Assembly: GCA_026874595.1 (NCBI GenBank)
Contig: CM049306.1
Span: 6,274,019-6,338,018, forward strand
From: Sipunculus nudus
Taxonomy: Eukaryota > Annelida > Sipuncula > Golfingiida > Sipunculidae
Direction: 5' to 3'
DNA length: 64,000 nt
Shown here: one piece after another, positions 22,773-35,501 of the stretch
How positions within the stretch are numbered: the first letter of the stretch is position 1
Layout of the letters: every line of letters starts with the position of its first letter
Position numbers and translations under genes: made by a program
The notes under the pieces: model-generated
What the model was told of the DNA's origin: nothing
What the model saw: only the letters and a program-made list of their open reading frames with translations
Database searches by the model: none

Positions 22773-25170
22773 TATCCTGAGAATGCAGACTAACTAAATG
22801 TTACGTGATTGTTGAAAGCTTCAAGAACATTCAGGTATTTAGTTATGATATATTCATTACTTTACCTACGATTTCAATGCCATATTAAGAAAGACCCGTG
22901 ACAGACACTTCTTATATACTCCAATGTACAAGAAAGAGTGTGAACAGGATGTGTTAGTTGTTTTGGGACATAAAATTACGATTACATAAGCCTGCAGTTA
23001 CTTTGTATTATATGAAACCGTGCACGCTGTTCCTAAGGTAACATATATCCTTGAGATGCGAGTTGTGACAGCCGACAAATTATTATCCATATTTGAATAA
23101 ATAATGCACAGGGGTGACGATTATGAAATTCTTTGTCAAATTTTACTTTGAATTATATACAAACATAATTTTATATACAAATAAATCAATCATTGGAGTT
23201 AACTTAGGTACCAGAGCCAAACACGTAGACCACAGCTCCCGCATGAACATGAGGTTCAGCACAGGTCAATTAATCACCAGTAATTGACTTGTCTGCAGTG
23301 TGGGTTGGACAGCACAGCTCCATGGAGACGGAAGAACATTTCCTGTTCATACGCATGTCCGTGGATTTACGGTAATGTTGGTCTTAGGTAATGCAGCCCT
23401 CCGTCCCGACACTCGATCAGATAGCAATTGCATCGCACGCTTTATTAATGATCATAGTTGACACAGGCGACGGATAGGGGCACAGGATAAGGGGCACCAG
23501 ATAGGGAGGAAAACAAATCTGCCACCTGTCGACTTCCTTGGACGCTTTTACCATATATCTCAGGTTAGTTGTACATTAACTAAATTAACCACGGCCAGGA
23601 ATGGTTTCACGTTTCACTTGTTGCCTGCATTGGTGGACACAGTTCATGAAATCCGCGCGACCAGGCATTCAATGGACAGGTAGGTGTACCCCGGGTCCCT
23701 CATTGTGCTACCAATAACGGCCGCGTGATTTAATAGAACATTGCTACAGATAGCAGGGGCCTTGGGCCATGAAGGCCCCAATGCATCTACGGTATATATC
23801 TGCTCCATACCAACATGAAGGTATTTATGGGCACCAAGTCATTCATAATTGCGGGTCCTGTATGTACTACCGCACGTTTGTACTCAGTGATACGGACAGT
23901 ATTGAGTGTACACTACGTACACAGGTCACAGCTGTCATCGCTGACCACAGGCTCATTGTGGCATCTCAGGCATCTGCTGCCATTACTGTATAATGACCGT
24001 ACATGTTACGGGTAATTATGCGAACCAGACCGCCAACCCCACTCTCCTCCATTCTCTCAACCACTTCACATAACACAAGGGTTCTTATACCTTCGTCAGA
24101 TGGGGACATAATAATTAGACATGTACAGAAACAAACAAAAAATAAATACCACATTGGATTAGAACAGAAAACAGGACTGGTTGTAAAAAATGTGTCATGT
24201 ATATAATAACGTTAAAAAAAATGCACCAGCCTGTCGGAGGGAAAAATTAAGTTCACACTGAACCATTCGTAACAAACTAGAAAAAGTCGACAAGCTTTCA
24301 GATTACCCAGAGTGAATAAGGAGGGATTCTTATAATCCTTGTATCAAACACCGGAATAGTTTACCGCCTGTCACGCAGTACATTTACTGTGAATCAGGTT
24401 TAACAAGAGTGCCTAAAGAAATATATTTTCAGTAAAATTGAGGTAATACAAAGTAAGCATTTTTTTAAAGTTTTGTCACAACATTTTCACAAGTAAGAAT
24501 TCTCGGTTTCGGGTCGGTTTCGTTCAACCCGTTCCAAACGAAGCGAAGCCACAATAGTAACTAAAATAGAGTTTATATTTTCTGTTATGTCAATAAGATC
24601 TGACATATCAAAATTACAACGAGTAGCCACACCGGCTCAGTGAAAACAGTTAATTTTGCAGCCTGGATCAGATCAAACACTGCATGCAGTTGACCTGGCA
24701 GTGTACTTTGATCATAAACAAAAGCGAAACGATATGTTCAACAAGTATGAAGCATTTAATCTGTCATCCAGTATACACGATTATCCTATCCGTACAGTGA
24801 ACTAATGTATAATAAATATCACGTCAAATAAAAACGTCTCAATGACATCTACCCTGCAATGCTCATAAAGCTATACTAACTTGAACTATGGCAATTGTGT
24901 CGGATTAATTAGTCAGCATATGAATTTAATTGCTACGATATATATGTATAGGAAAACTTCGGGCATTGGAATAATAATTTATTTATTCCGCGAAGTTCAT
25001 ACCACAAAATATTCATCTTCATGTAATTTTGTCTCCAAATAATCTTTTTCGAAAATATTATTACAGAATGCATTGCACTCTTCACTGCATACGGACAATT
25101 TTAGTATCTAAATTGCAGATACTAAAAGCTAAAACTTTAGACTAAAAGCGCAGGGTAGTTTTGCCCTCTT
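22773..25170. other. No gene seen
   Basis: Short frames at 23769-24015 show no family resemblance. No repeat or RNA gene is recognised. Confidence 0.45.
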
Positions 25171-28100
25171 AGTCCGGGGGCTGAGGGGTTCCTGTGCGCA
25201 ATCGTATGTCTCCTAATTTTAACTTCTGATCCAGGTAGTACACCTTTAGAGGAGTAAAAAAAACTTGGGTAGACATCCTGGATCGCGGGCAGAAAGGGTG
25301 AAATTCAAGAGGGCGTCAAAGATGGCCGCCGAACCATTGAATCATACACAACTCGAAAAGTAATTGGGGTAGGGGAATGATTTTGGTGTCTTTGCCTATG
25401 TTTTTAGGGTCAAGGAATCTATTGAAACCATTTTCAAGACAGTACCGTATTTGGTTACGGTGATATTCAATATGGCTGCCAATGTGGCCGCCGTACCATC
25501 AAATCATACATAACTCAAAAATTAATTGAGGTAGGGAAATGATTTTGGTGGCTTTGCCTATGTTTTCAGGGTCAAGAAATCTATTAAAAACATTTCCAAG
25601 ACAGTACCGTATTTGGTTACGGTGATATTCAATATGGCTGCAAATATGGCTTCTTAACAATTGAGTCATGTCTGACAAGCCAAGGAATTAAGGTCAGGGA
25701 TTCAGTTTGGTATCTTTGCCTATGTTTTCAATGTCTGGGATTATTGAAATTATTTTCAAGAATTTTATTTTGGTCTTGGTGTTAGTTAACATTAGCTGCC
25801 AATATAAGTTTCTTTGATAACTGCTATAACTGCTCAAATCATGTTCTTTCACATGGAGACATTACAATGACCTCCCTTTACTTTAGCTAAGACATTTTTT
25901 TATATCAAACATTTAAGACTGATGCCCTGTCTGACTTTCTGGGTGCTCAAAATTAGATTTGATGCTTGTAGCTTACAAAATACAGATCACCATGACCCAG
26001 TTTCAATTGTTGATGGAGATTAAGGGTGGACCTAAAATTTTATGTGAGAAGATTCTAGGTCAACTGTATGATTTGTACCAATCTGACTTTCAGTGTTAAA
26101 TTCGTGTGTTTCCTTTAGCTCACAGCATTAAGATAACAGTGATCTAGTTTAGGGATTCGACAAAAACTTTCCAAAGACCTCTCTGGATGTTATATTAGAA
26201 TGCTCTAAGAACCTAATTTCAGGTTTCAAAGGAGATTTGCCCAGAACTTCCCTGGATGTAAGGTTTAAATATTGTAGGGTTTACGAACACCATTTGAACC
26301 CAGACAGACTGTCTGGGTGTTCATGATCATCTTTTAGCTCTGTAGCTTGCAGAATATATGTCACGATGAATTAACTTTAGATTTCCTTGAAGATATTTCA
26401 AGAAGCTCCTATGTTGCGTTAGAGGATTCTGGGCCTATTAGATACTATAAGTGCCAATCTGACATTGAGGGTGCACAACTCATTTTATTTTGTTCTTATA
26501 GCCGGTAGAACATAAATCACAGTGACCTAATTTCTTGATTTTAAGGATATTTGCCAAGGCAAATGACGTACAGTCTGCTAAACTAAAAGAACAACAAACA
26601 TGAAAAAATGACAGAACTTGAGACAAATCCAGAGCAAAAGATGTTCTGCCAGTGGAACAATCGCATATGCCAACAGGCTGTGTTGTTGGTGTCATGACAT
26701 AAATAATAAAAATCAGTGTTACCACCTTTAGGGATCTATTTGAATAGTTCCTGGGCTTGGTGCTCGGATATGTGTCAAATTGCACAACGTATAGGTTTCA
26801 TTTTTTAATCTTATATTAAGGTATCTGTGAAAGACAAAGGCACACATTGAAAACTCCTGTTCTTGTTAGCAATATTTCTCTGGACCCAAACAACTAAGGG
26901 ATCTGGACAGTTTCTCTCCATCATCAAATAATAAAATTAAACTTGAAGCTTTCCTCACAAAGTGTCCAGTGAAATATTTATTTTTACTCAAAAAAACCTG
27001 TGTACACTAGAACAGTGCATGTTGGTTAATATTTCCCTTAAGACAGAGTCGTTCAGAAAATGGATCGCTCACAAATCATCCTGAATTATTCGCTGATCAT
27101 GAAGAGGGGGATGTCCCAATCATTCCTCTTGTCCTCTTTTGGGGTAAGAAATGAGCTGAAACAGATCGTTATCATCGCTGGTGAAACAGACGTGATTGTA
27201 TTTGTATTGTGCTTTTCACATCTATTTATGTCAAGTGGACTTAATGAACTCTGGCTCAGAGGGAGAACTGGAGACAAAAACGAGGTATATTCCAATTCAG
27301 AAGAGTCGGCCAGCTTATATTTATGTTCTTCCAGCCATTCATGTCATGACTGGAAATGGCGTTACTAGCAAATTTGGACCACTGTACCAAAGCAACAACA
27401 ATAAAGCAATTGTCTCCAATATCCTTTCTTAGAGATTTCAGATGAATGAATGGAAATATACAAGACTGTGCAATGCAGAAAAATACCTTTTTTCAGGTAC
27501 TAACCCGTGGAAATCATAGCAACTGTCGATCATTTGCGGTACACAATGTAGCATCAACAAACAGGAACTTCACTTCATGATCTACTGCCAACAAACAATT
27601 CTAACCAAGGCCCTACCTTAAAGTATTCTATAACACATACACTAGTTTCTTTAGTGTGTATGGTCTTGCAGGGAGCAGAGACTTCCCTGCTTCATATTCT
27701 GCAAATTTCAAGCAAGTAAAACGCACCCTTGTAAAATCCAAATGTGGAAAATTGCACACAATAAACCTGAATAAGTAATGATGGACGTGGTACTCATTAG
27801 ATATGAAACGTGCATGCAAAGATATATGTATTATCCGTTGATATATGTTGATATCATCAATTTCTTAACATCAAAAACTTATTATCAACTATTTGTCATT
27901 CTAGCTTGAATTCTAAGGATGTTACGTTAAATGTTAAGACACTCTGGCATATTGGCAGCCATACTAAATTTCGTCATAATCAAATACTTTATCGACATAA
28001 TAATTTCAAGAGATACATTGACCTTGAAGACCCCCAAATCAATCACCAAGTTGCATTCCTTGATGAATAATGGATGATGTTTTAGTGACATGGCCGCCAT

Positions 28101-29486
28101 ATCGGAGTCATATTGTATTCCACTTTAGCCTGAAAAGATACCAGCCTGATGATGATTTTGGTAGTTTTTTACCATTGAAAATTTAACAAAAGACAACAAA
28201 ATCAATCTTGTCTCGATTCTTTAGTGAGTTACTCATGATTCAATTGTGCAGCTGCTATATTTGTAGCCATAATGGTAATCATGTTGAATTTTACCATAAC
28301 CCAATACGGTATTGTCTTAAAAATAGTTTCAATAGATCCTTTAACCCTTAAAACTTAGGCAAGACATCGAAAAATCATCCCCTACCTTAATTCCTTGGAT
28401 AGTCAGACATGGTACAATGGTATATTGGCCGTAATGGCAGCCATATTGAATATCACGATAACCAAATCCGGTATTGTCTTGAAGAAAGGCTAAATAGATT
28501 CTTTGACCCTGAAAACATAGGCAAAGACATTAAAAGACATTAAAACTATCAACCAGAAACAGTATAGTCTTGAAAATAATAAAACCAGACTCCTGGGCTT
28601 TGAAAACATAGACGATAACACCAAAATCAACCCCTACCTTGATTCCTGGGCTTGTCATATGCAATTCAATGGTAATGCGGCCGTATTGGCAGCCATATTG
28701 AATACCACCGAAACCAAATAGGGTATTGTCTTGAAAATGGTTTTAATAGATTCCTTGACCTTGAAAAAATAGTCAAAGAAACGAAAATCATTCCCCTACC
28801 TCAATTATTTTTTTAATTATGCATGATTTTATGGTACGGCGGCCATATTGACAGCGACATTGAATTTAACCGTAAACAAATACGGTATCGTCTTGGAAAT
28901 GGGTTCAATAGATTCCTTGACCTTGAAAACATAAGCAAAGACACCAAAATCATTCCCTTACCTCGATTACTTTTTGAGTTATGTCTGATTTTTTATGGTA
29001 CGGCGGCCATATTGACAGCCATATTGAATCTAGTGTAAACAAGTACGGTTTTGTCTTGGAAATGGGTTCAATAGATTCCTTGATCTTGAAAATATAGGCA
29101 AAGACACCAAAATCATTCCCTTACCTCAATTACTTTTTGAGTTATGTATGATTTTAAGGTACGGCGGCCATATTGGCAGCCATATTGAATTTAACCGCAA
29201 TCAAATACGGTATTGTCTTGGAAATTGGTTTCAATATATTCCTTGATCTTGAAAACATAGGCAAAGACACCAAAATCATTCCCCTACCTCAATTACTTTT
29301 CGAGTTATATATGATTCAATGGTTCGGCGGCCATCTTGGACGCCATCTTGGATTTCATCCTTTCTGCCCACGATCCAGGATGTCTACCCAAGTTTTTTTT
29401 ACTCCAATAAGGGTGTCTTACCTGGATCAGAAGTCAAAATTAGGGGTCATATGATTGCATACAGGACCCCCCTCAGCCCCAGGACT
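25171..29486. mobile_element. 4.3-kb element with long inverted arms made of tandem subrepeats
   Basis: The left end (AGTCCGGGGGCTGAGGGG at 25171) is the inverse of the right end (CCCCTCAGCCCCAGGACT ending 29486). Further in, both arms share CTTCTGATCCAGGTA, ACTTGGGTAGACATCCTGGAT, and then ~165-bp units with AATGATTTTGGTGTCTTTGCC, ACCGTATTTGGTTACGG and AATATGGCTGCCAATATGGC. The left arm has about two to three units. The right arm has about seven, decaying inward to about 27940. The centre carries a broken gene fragment (27150-27430). This is the build of a DNA transposon with subterminal repeats. The superfamily is not identified. Confidence 0.78.
27150..27430 (+). pseudogene. Fragment of a transposon-associated protein (DTDVIV ... 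LPAIH.LTG.D.TSK family)
   Basis: One frame reads KQIVIIAGETDVIVFVL and ELWLRGRTGDKNE. A shift by one frame then gives RYIPIQKSRPAYIYVLPAIH and MTGNGVTSKFGPLY. The pattern 'DTDV-V-LLL ... RYIP-H ... LPA-H-LTG-D-TSK-G' is one I associate with a multicopy protein family seen in cnidarian, mollusc and other invertebrate genomes, probably mobile-element borne. The usual 'TGCD' is TGNG here, and the frameshift disrupts the gene. Biochemical function is unknown to me. Confidence 0.5.
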
Positions 29487-30897
29487 ATCTGGGGGCCATA
29501 GGTGGCGTACAAGCGTGCGCTCCACTGTCACCAGCATAATTCAGGGTAAACCATGTAAGTGATGAACTGATTATATTGGGTACCAACAACAACTTATTTG
29601 CCTGCGTGCCACCTGAAATATTTAAAACCCCTCATAGTCGGATTTCGTTACATGTCAACCACAGCTTGCACGTGGTGATACCTTCGTTCGAGCTCATGTT
29701 ATTATGTTATTTCCGTTGTAGACCGGGCATTTTTTAAGAAACCTATTGGAAAGAACTAAGGATCTATAAAATTAATACGCAGTTGGATTTTTTCTAGACA
29801 CCTGCTTCCGTTCTGATATGGCCTTCGAACTCGGCACACGTATCGGCAATGCGCTCTTCTAGGACAAGTTTGTTTTATTTTGTTGGATTATTACCTGCAT
29901 AATGTTGCATAATTAATAATTTTAATATTACCCCTATAAGTGTCCCTATTTCTTTTAAGCTTTAAGGCCCTCCACGCATTTACGCTTTTTTAGGAGGCGC
30001 CCGGGGACTTTCTTGCATCTCGAGCTAACTCTCCGAAATTTCATGGATAGTTCATACAGTTTTACGCCAATCTTCTGAAAAATTCGGATATACCTTTTTG
30101 CGTTAATTTTGAGACAAAGCAATCAACCAAGCCTGAAGTAATTTCTTTGCCTGCGGTTTAACTGGGAGCATCATTAGTTTCCTATCAACATGATGACAAT
30201 CAACAAAGCTCAGGAAAAGCATTTTAAAACTGTAGGCGTCTATATTTGCCTGAGCCTGTCTTTCCACATTGGCAGCTTTTAGTTGCATTTTCGCGTGCAA
30301 GAGCCTTCAATGACATTTAGCGGAATATGTTTGTTATCATACCCAAGACTTCCATTATTTGACAACTAAAAACGTCGTTTTCCGTCATGTCCTTGCGTGC
30401 TTCAATTTATACAAATTATATTTCTTAAACTTTCACTTTTCTATATACTGTCATATGATTTCTTCAAATTATTTTCACAGTATAGGTGGCTTATATATAC
30501 AATCGCGATCACACCGGCGAGGATGATTTCGCGCCTTTGTTGTTTATCGGAGGAAAAAAATTCTCACGTAAAATGTGTATACCCTATATATGCCTCAACC
30601 ATAATAAGATGTCAGAAATTCGTTTCGTCACAATGTTTTATTATATGTTTAGTTCATATAATTCTTTTGTTTTATATATTGCTTGGCATGCTTGCAGAGA
30701 CGTTTTGACACATATTTGTAGCAATGTAAGCTACATGCTGGAGCAGCACGGAATTCTGTATAAAATATGTTCAAATCATAGGACACAGAGATTAGAAATA
30801 ATACTGTCAATATATTTTCAGTTAATGAAAATGAATATGTCATGAAAAGGAATCAGATCTTAATTATTAAATTTGGAGCCAGAAGCGGGATAACACC
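29487..30897. other. No gene seen
   Basis: This is a non-repetitive AT-rich stretch between two mobile elements. Frames at 30397-30845 overlap one another and show no family resemblance. Confidence 0.45.
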
Positions 30898-31031
30898 AGT
30901 AAAGCTGTGTGTCCACTAGTGCGGAATTGGACGCGGATAAAATCGGGTATGCAAAAGGGAAATAAGAAAGACTGTGTCCATTTATTCGGTGCGGCGTGCG
31001 GCTGTGGATACGTTTTTGCCAACCGGACCAT

Positions 31032-31765
31032 TGTTACAGGTGCTCTTTTTATTGTGTGACACGGGCGTAACTCATGCTGTAGCGCTCTTGCCTGGCCGCT
31101 TGTTACATTCTATGTTTAATCCGTACCGGTTGAACTCTTGTTGTCCTGCTGGCTTGGTCGTGAGTCACGTGTACACCATGGTGTGTGGAGACACGCAGCG
31201 CTGTTTTTCTAGAGAATTCCTGAAACGTGTGTTGTGCAAGACCTTATAGACTGTTCGAGAAGTGGAAAATTCTCGGCTTGGGGCGTGAAGGTATATAAAG
31301 GGACTGTATTTTTTAGTACCAGGGGGCAGAGAGAGAACAACAAAGCAGATTCCAGCGGACGCAGAAGCGTGTGTCAGGACCTTATCCGACGAATGCGGCA
31401 ATTATAGATTTTTCAAAGACTTTCTCCTGGATTTTATGCATTTGGACTTCAGTTTACTTTCTGGGTTGTTGCAAGAACTTTCCACTGGACTGTCATTCTC
31501 CGAGAGTTTACATTTAAAGGACTTATCGTTGTGAAGGTGGTGGCACAGGTACTGTACCATTATCTTTCTATGTGATTGTATTGACTTGTTGCTATACCGC
31601 TGTTTTACTGTATAATTGTTTTGATTTAGTGTATTGTATTGTTAGGGTTGTTTTAAGAATAAATTATAGTTATTTGTTAACAAAAAATCACTGATTTTTT
31701 TATCTCCGTTACAGAATTTGTGTTCATCACGCATATGTGATCTGTTTATATTAGGTTCCGTAACA
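31032..31765 (+). repeat. 5' LTR
   Basis: It is 734 bp and begins TGTTACAGGTGCTC. It contains a TATATAAAGG box near 31293, a GAATAAATTATAG poly-A signal near 31659, and ends TTCCGTAACA. Relative to the 3' LTR it lacks TTCATTCCCCTAGACATTTC and neighbouring bases near 31690. Confidence 0.93.
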
Positions 31766-31771
31766 TAAAAT

Positions 31772-31789
31772 TGGGGGCTCTCGTTGGGA
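31772..31789 (+). promoter_or_regulatory. Primer-binding site (tRNA-Pro type, degraded)
   Basis: TGGGGGCTCTCGTTGGGA lies six bases after the LTR. The first nine bases match the tRNA-Pro primer site; the rest has drifted. Confidence 0.7.
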
Positions 31790-31933
31790 TGCTCAATAGT
31801 TTTCAAATTTATTAGGCCTTGACCTGGACACATTGTTTTATCATACATTGTTTACAAGAATACATATTGTTTACAGTACATTATTTACAGGATTTATCTC
31901 AGTGGTTTTTTGTTATTGTTTTGACATCTAAAC

Positions 31934-33169
31934 ATGGCAGATTTCAAACCTGAGGCATTTGTTGACGATCCCGACCCTGATCACCTTGAACAGTTGTCAA
32001 AAGAACACTTGTTGCGTTTGGGACAACACTTTGGGCTAAGTGTGAAAAAAGCTTTGACAATGCCTGATATCATTGCTAAAATCATGCAAGATCTTATTAG
32101 CAAAGGTTTAATTGAAGAGACTGAAGTTGAAACATCAAAAAATGACAGCCTTGCTATGCAATTAAAATTGAAAATTTGGAAATGCAACATGAGCTAGCAT
32201 TAAAACAGAATTAGAAAAAGAAAAACAGAGAGAAGAAAGAAAAAGACTAGAAAAAGAATTATGAAATTGAGTTAAAACGACAGGAGTTAGAAAGACTTAA
32301 AGTAGAACGTAGTCTAAAGTGCTGCCCCAACTGACAGTTTTGATGTTACTAAACACATTAGACTTGTCCCACCTTTTCAAGAATAAGAGGTTGATAAATA
32401 TTTCTTACACTTTGAGAAGGTAGCTGAAAATTTAAAATGGCCTAAGGAAAATTGGACTATGCTGTTACAAAGTGTATTGACTGGCAAGGCCAGAGAAATT
32501 TATACAGAGCTTTCAGTAGAAGCTGCTGCTGGTTATGACCTGGTAAAACGGTTAATCCTAAAAGGTTATGAGTTAGTTCCAGAGGCTTACCGCCAGAAAT
32601 TTAGAAATTGGGAAAAGCGCAAAGAACAGACCTACGTCGAATTTGCTAGGACAAAAGAGCACCTGTTTAATCGCTGGTGTAGTTCTAAAAATGTAATGAA
32701 AGATTATGACAATTTGCGCCAGTTGATTTTGCTTGAAGAATTTAAGCGCTGCATTAACGCAGATGTTAAAACTTTTCTCGATGAGAAAAGTCCTGAAACA
32801 CTTGACATTGCTGCTCAATTAGCTGATGATTATTCATTGACACACAGAATGTCCTTTACTAGCAAATCAAACCAGTCATTTACAAACAAGAATGTAAATC
32901 AGTATGGTCAAAAGAAGTCACCCAGTACAAGTAGTCCTGATAGTTCAACAAAGCCCATAGCTACACCTCAGTCCACGTCCACTGTGTCAAAGTCCAACAA
33001 AGACCAGTCATTTTCAAAGAAAATCTGTAATTACTGCAAGAAGGAAGGTCCTCTGATATCTGACTGCTGGAAACTTGCGAATAGACCAAATAGCAAACCT
33101 ACTGGTTTTGTTTCAAAATCTATGCATAGCATAGTACAAGAGCTAGACAAGATCTTTTCATGTAAATAA
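31934..33169 (+). pseudogene. gag: gag, frame-broken, with SAP-like start and defective zinc knuckle
   Basis: The first part (31934-32197) starts MADFKPEAF, and its region with LSKEHLLRLGQHFGL resembles the SAP/SCAN-gag leader seen in related elements. It ends at a premature stop; a lysine/glutamate-rich stretch to about 32330 continues in other frames. The second part (32459-33169, 236 codons) holds the capsid-like helical region (AREIYTELS, FRNWEKRKEQTYVEFA) and then a Ser/Thr/Lys-rich linker. The zinc knuckle at about 33026-33070 reads CNYCKKEGPLISDC. The normal CCHC pattern needs His after the Gly, and here it is Pro, so metal binding should be lost. The product would normally build the particle and bind RNA. 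Confidence 0.85.
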
Positions 33170-33512
33170 GGATTACAACTCCTTTATTGACTCTAATAAA
33201 GAGTTTGATGCTACGGAGGCCCACGTGCCTTGTAAATCAAAAAAAGAATCCGTAGCTTGCGGGGTAAAAACCTCAGTTGATTCCTGCGAGGAATTACATA
33301 AGGTTAGGTCCTTTCATGACTCCTGCGAGGAGTATTCTCTAAATAAGGCTTAGTCCTTTTATGACTCTTGCGAGAGTATTTCAAATGAGGCCGGGTCCTC
33401 TTACGACAAACAAAAGTTTGTTTCTGCTGAGGAAAATTTCTCTGTTGACTCCCATGAGGAGTTTGATGATAAAAAGGATGTAGATTCCTTAAATAACTCT
33501 GTAAAAGAGTTT

Positions 33513-34085
33513 ATGACTGATACTGTCAATGTCAGTTCTTTGTTTGATGAGGTTGAGGTAGTAGATTCCTCTCCTGACTCTGAAATGGTGTTATTTGAGC
33601 CATTCATACATAATGGTTTTGTATCACTTTCAAGTGATTTTTCAGATTCTACCCCTATTAGAATTTTGAGGGACACTGGTTCAGGCCAGACTCTCATGTT
33701 AGCAAACACTTTGCCATTTTCTAATAGGCCCTTTACTGGTGCACATGCACTTGTTAATGGTGTGTTTTCAGACAGGCACACTTCAGTTCCGCTTCACAGG
33801 ATCCATATAAAGTCAGATTTGATTTCAGGGAATATTACTGTGGGCATGAGAACTACTTTACCCTTTAAGGGAATTCAGTTGCTACTAGGCAATGATGTTG
33901 CAGGTGATAAAGTACAGCCTGTACCAATAGTTACAGAAAAGCCGTATCTTGATCAGGACACTGATCCGGAAAGTCAGGAAATTCCTGGTTTGTATCCTTC
34001 ATGTGCTGTAACTAGATATATGGCCAAGAAAAACACACATGAGGATAATGGTCCAGATGATAACACTCTGGGAGTCACCGTCTAA
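33513..34085 (+). pseudogene. pro: Retroviral-type aspartic protease region
   Basis: The open segment contains RILRDTGSGQTLML, the DTG active site of a retropepsin, and further on IQLLLGNDVAG, the usual second conserved block (LLG-D). It acts as a dimer that cuts the polyprotein. The segment 33170-33512 upstream holds a set of short repeats around GACTCCTGCGAGGAGT with stops between them, which would be the gag-pro linker. Confidence 0.82.
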
Positions 34086-34306
34086 AGACTCGCCCGTACA
34101 GGATGCAGCATTCGCAAGGTAAAGGTCAGCATTAGGACCCTGATATTTCATAATTGTTTCCCAGGGCATTTTCTAAAGATGAGCTGTCACAGAACCCAGT
34201 TTGTTTCTATGTCAAAATGGAGAGCTTATGCGTAAATGGCGACCACCTGATGTATGCGCTGATGATGAGTGGGCCATCAAACATCCAATAGTAATGCCCA
34301 AATCTT

Positions 34307-35420
34307 TCGCAATGAAGTTCTACGCATGGCACATGAGGCTCCTTTGTCTGGCCATTTAGATATAAATAAAACATATCAGAAAGTTAGTACACACTTCTAT
34401 TGGCCTAACCTCAGGAAAGATGTTTTACAATAGTGTAAATCATGCCATACATGCCAGATGGTAGGCAAGCCCAATCAGAATCCTCCTAAGGCCCCACTTA
34501 GCCCTATTCCTGCTTTCGAGGAACCATTCAGTAGGATTATTGTCGATTGTGTTGGACCACTGCCCAAAACAAAATCTAAACATGAATACTAGCTGACAAT
34601 TATGTGCGCATCTACCAGGTTCCCTGAGGCAATACCATTGCGCAAAATTGATGCCAAAAGTGTTGTCAAAGCTCTAAGTTTTTCACAACTTTTGGATTAT
34701 CAAAATCCGTCCAGTCTGACCAAGGGTCTAATTTTATGTCTGGCTTATTCCAACAAGTTATGCTTGAGCTAGGTATAAAACAGTACAGCTCTTCGCCATA
34801 CCATCCTGAAAGTCAGGGCGCCCTCGAGCGTTTTCACCAGACATTAAAAGCCATGATCAAGACTTATTGCTATGACACACAGAAAGACTGGGATGAAGGA
34901 ATCCACCTATTGCTGTTTGCTGTCAGAGAATCCTTTCAAGAGTCCTTGGGTTTCTGTCCCTCTGAACTAATTTTTGGACATGGACCTCGAACGGAACTTC
35001 CATTGAAACTGCTCAAAGAAAAACTCATGTGTGAAAATCCTGATTCTCTTAGTTTACTGCAGTATGTCTCAGACTTTCCACTAAACTATACAATGCTTGT
35101 GAGATTGCAAAGTCAAATCTAAAAGCTGCACAAAGTAAAATGATAACAAAGTATGACAAGTAAACTGTAAGTAGGACATTTGAGCCTGGTGAAAAGGTCC
35201 TTGCCTTACTTCCCATCCCTGGCAGACTTCTGCAAGCTAGGTATTTTGGTCCTTACATTGTTGACACGAAAGTCAGTCATTTAAATTACATACTGTTGAC
35301 ACCAGATAGACGTAAGAAGAAACAACTGTGCCATGTTAACATGTTGAAACCATATTATGACAGAAATAGCACATCAGATGTTGTACAAAATGTTACTGCT
35401 GTTAATTGTGTAAAAACTGA
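34307..35420 (+). pseudogene. int: Integrase (H2C2 finger, DDE core, GPY/F), upstream of RT
   Basis: The N-terminal zinc finger is visible (AHEAPLSGH ... CKSCHTC, 34326-34460), with a stop inside it at 34432. The catalytic core shows IIVDCVGP, SVQSDQGSNF and PESQGALERFHQ, so the three acidic residues are present; further stops and a frameshift lie at about 34590 and 34685. The open part 34736-35122 covers the rest of the core and the tail start. A C-terminal GPY/F module (ARYFGPYIVDTKV ... HVNMLKPYY) follows at 35210-35360. Its position before the reverse transcriptase is what sets this element apart from ordinary Gypsy. Confidence 0.9.
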
Positions 35421-35501
35421 CCCTGACTCAGTTAAAGTAGATACTGATTGTTAGTGTGATGTAGACATTCAGTGTAGTACAGTACCATTAAAAACTCAGA
35501 C

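Noticed and set aside
23769-24206. Cluster of 62-74 codon frames
   Set aside because: No recognisable domain; frames overlap on both strands, and splice sites are not convincing.
30397-30845. Two overlapping frames of 103 and 119 codons
   Set aside because: They are hydrophobic, AT-driven translations with no family resemblance and no splice context.
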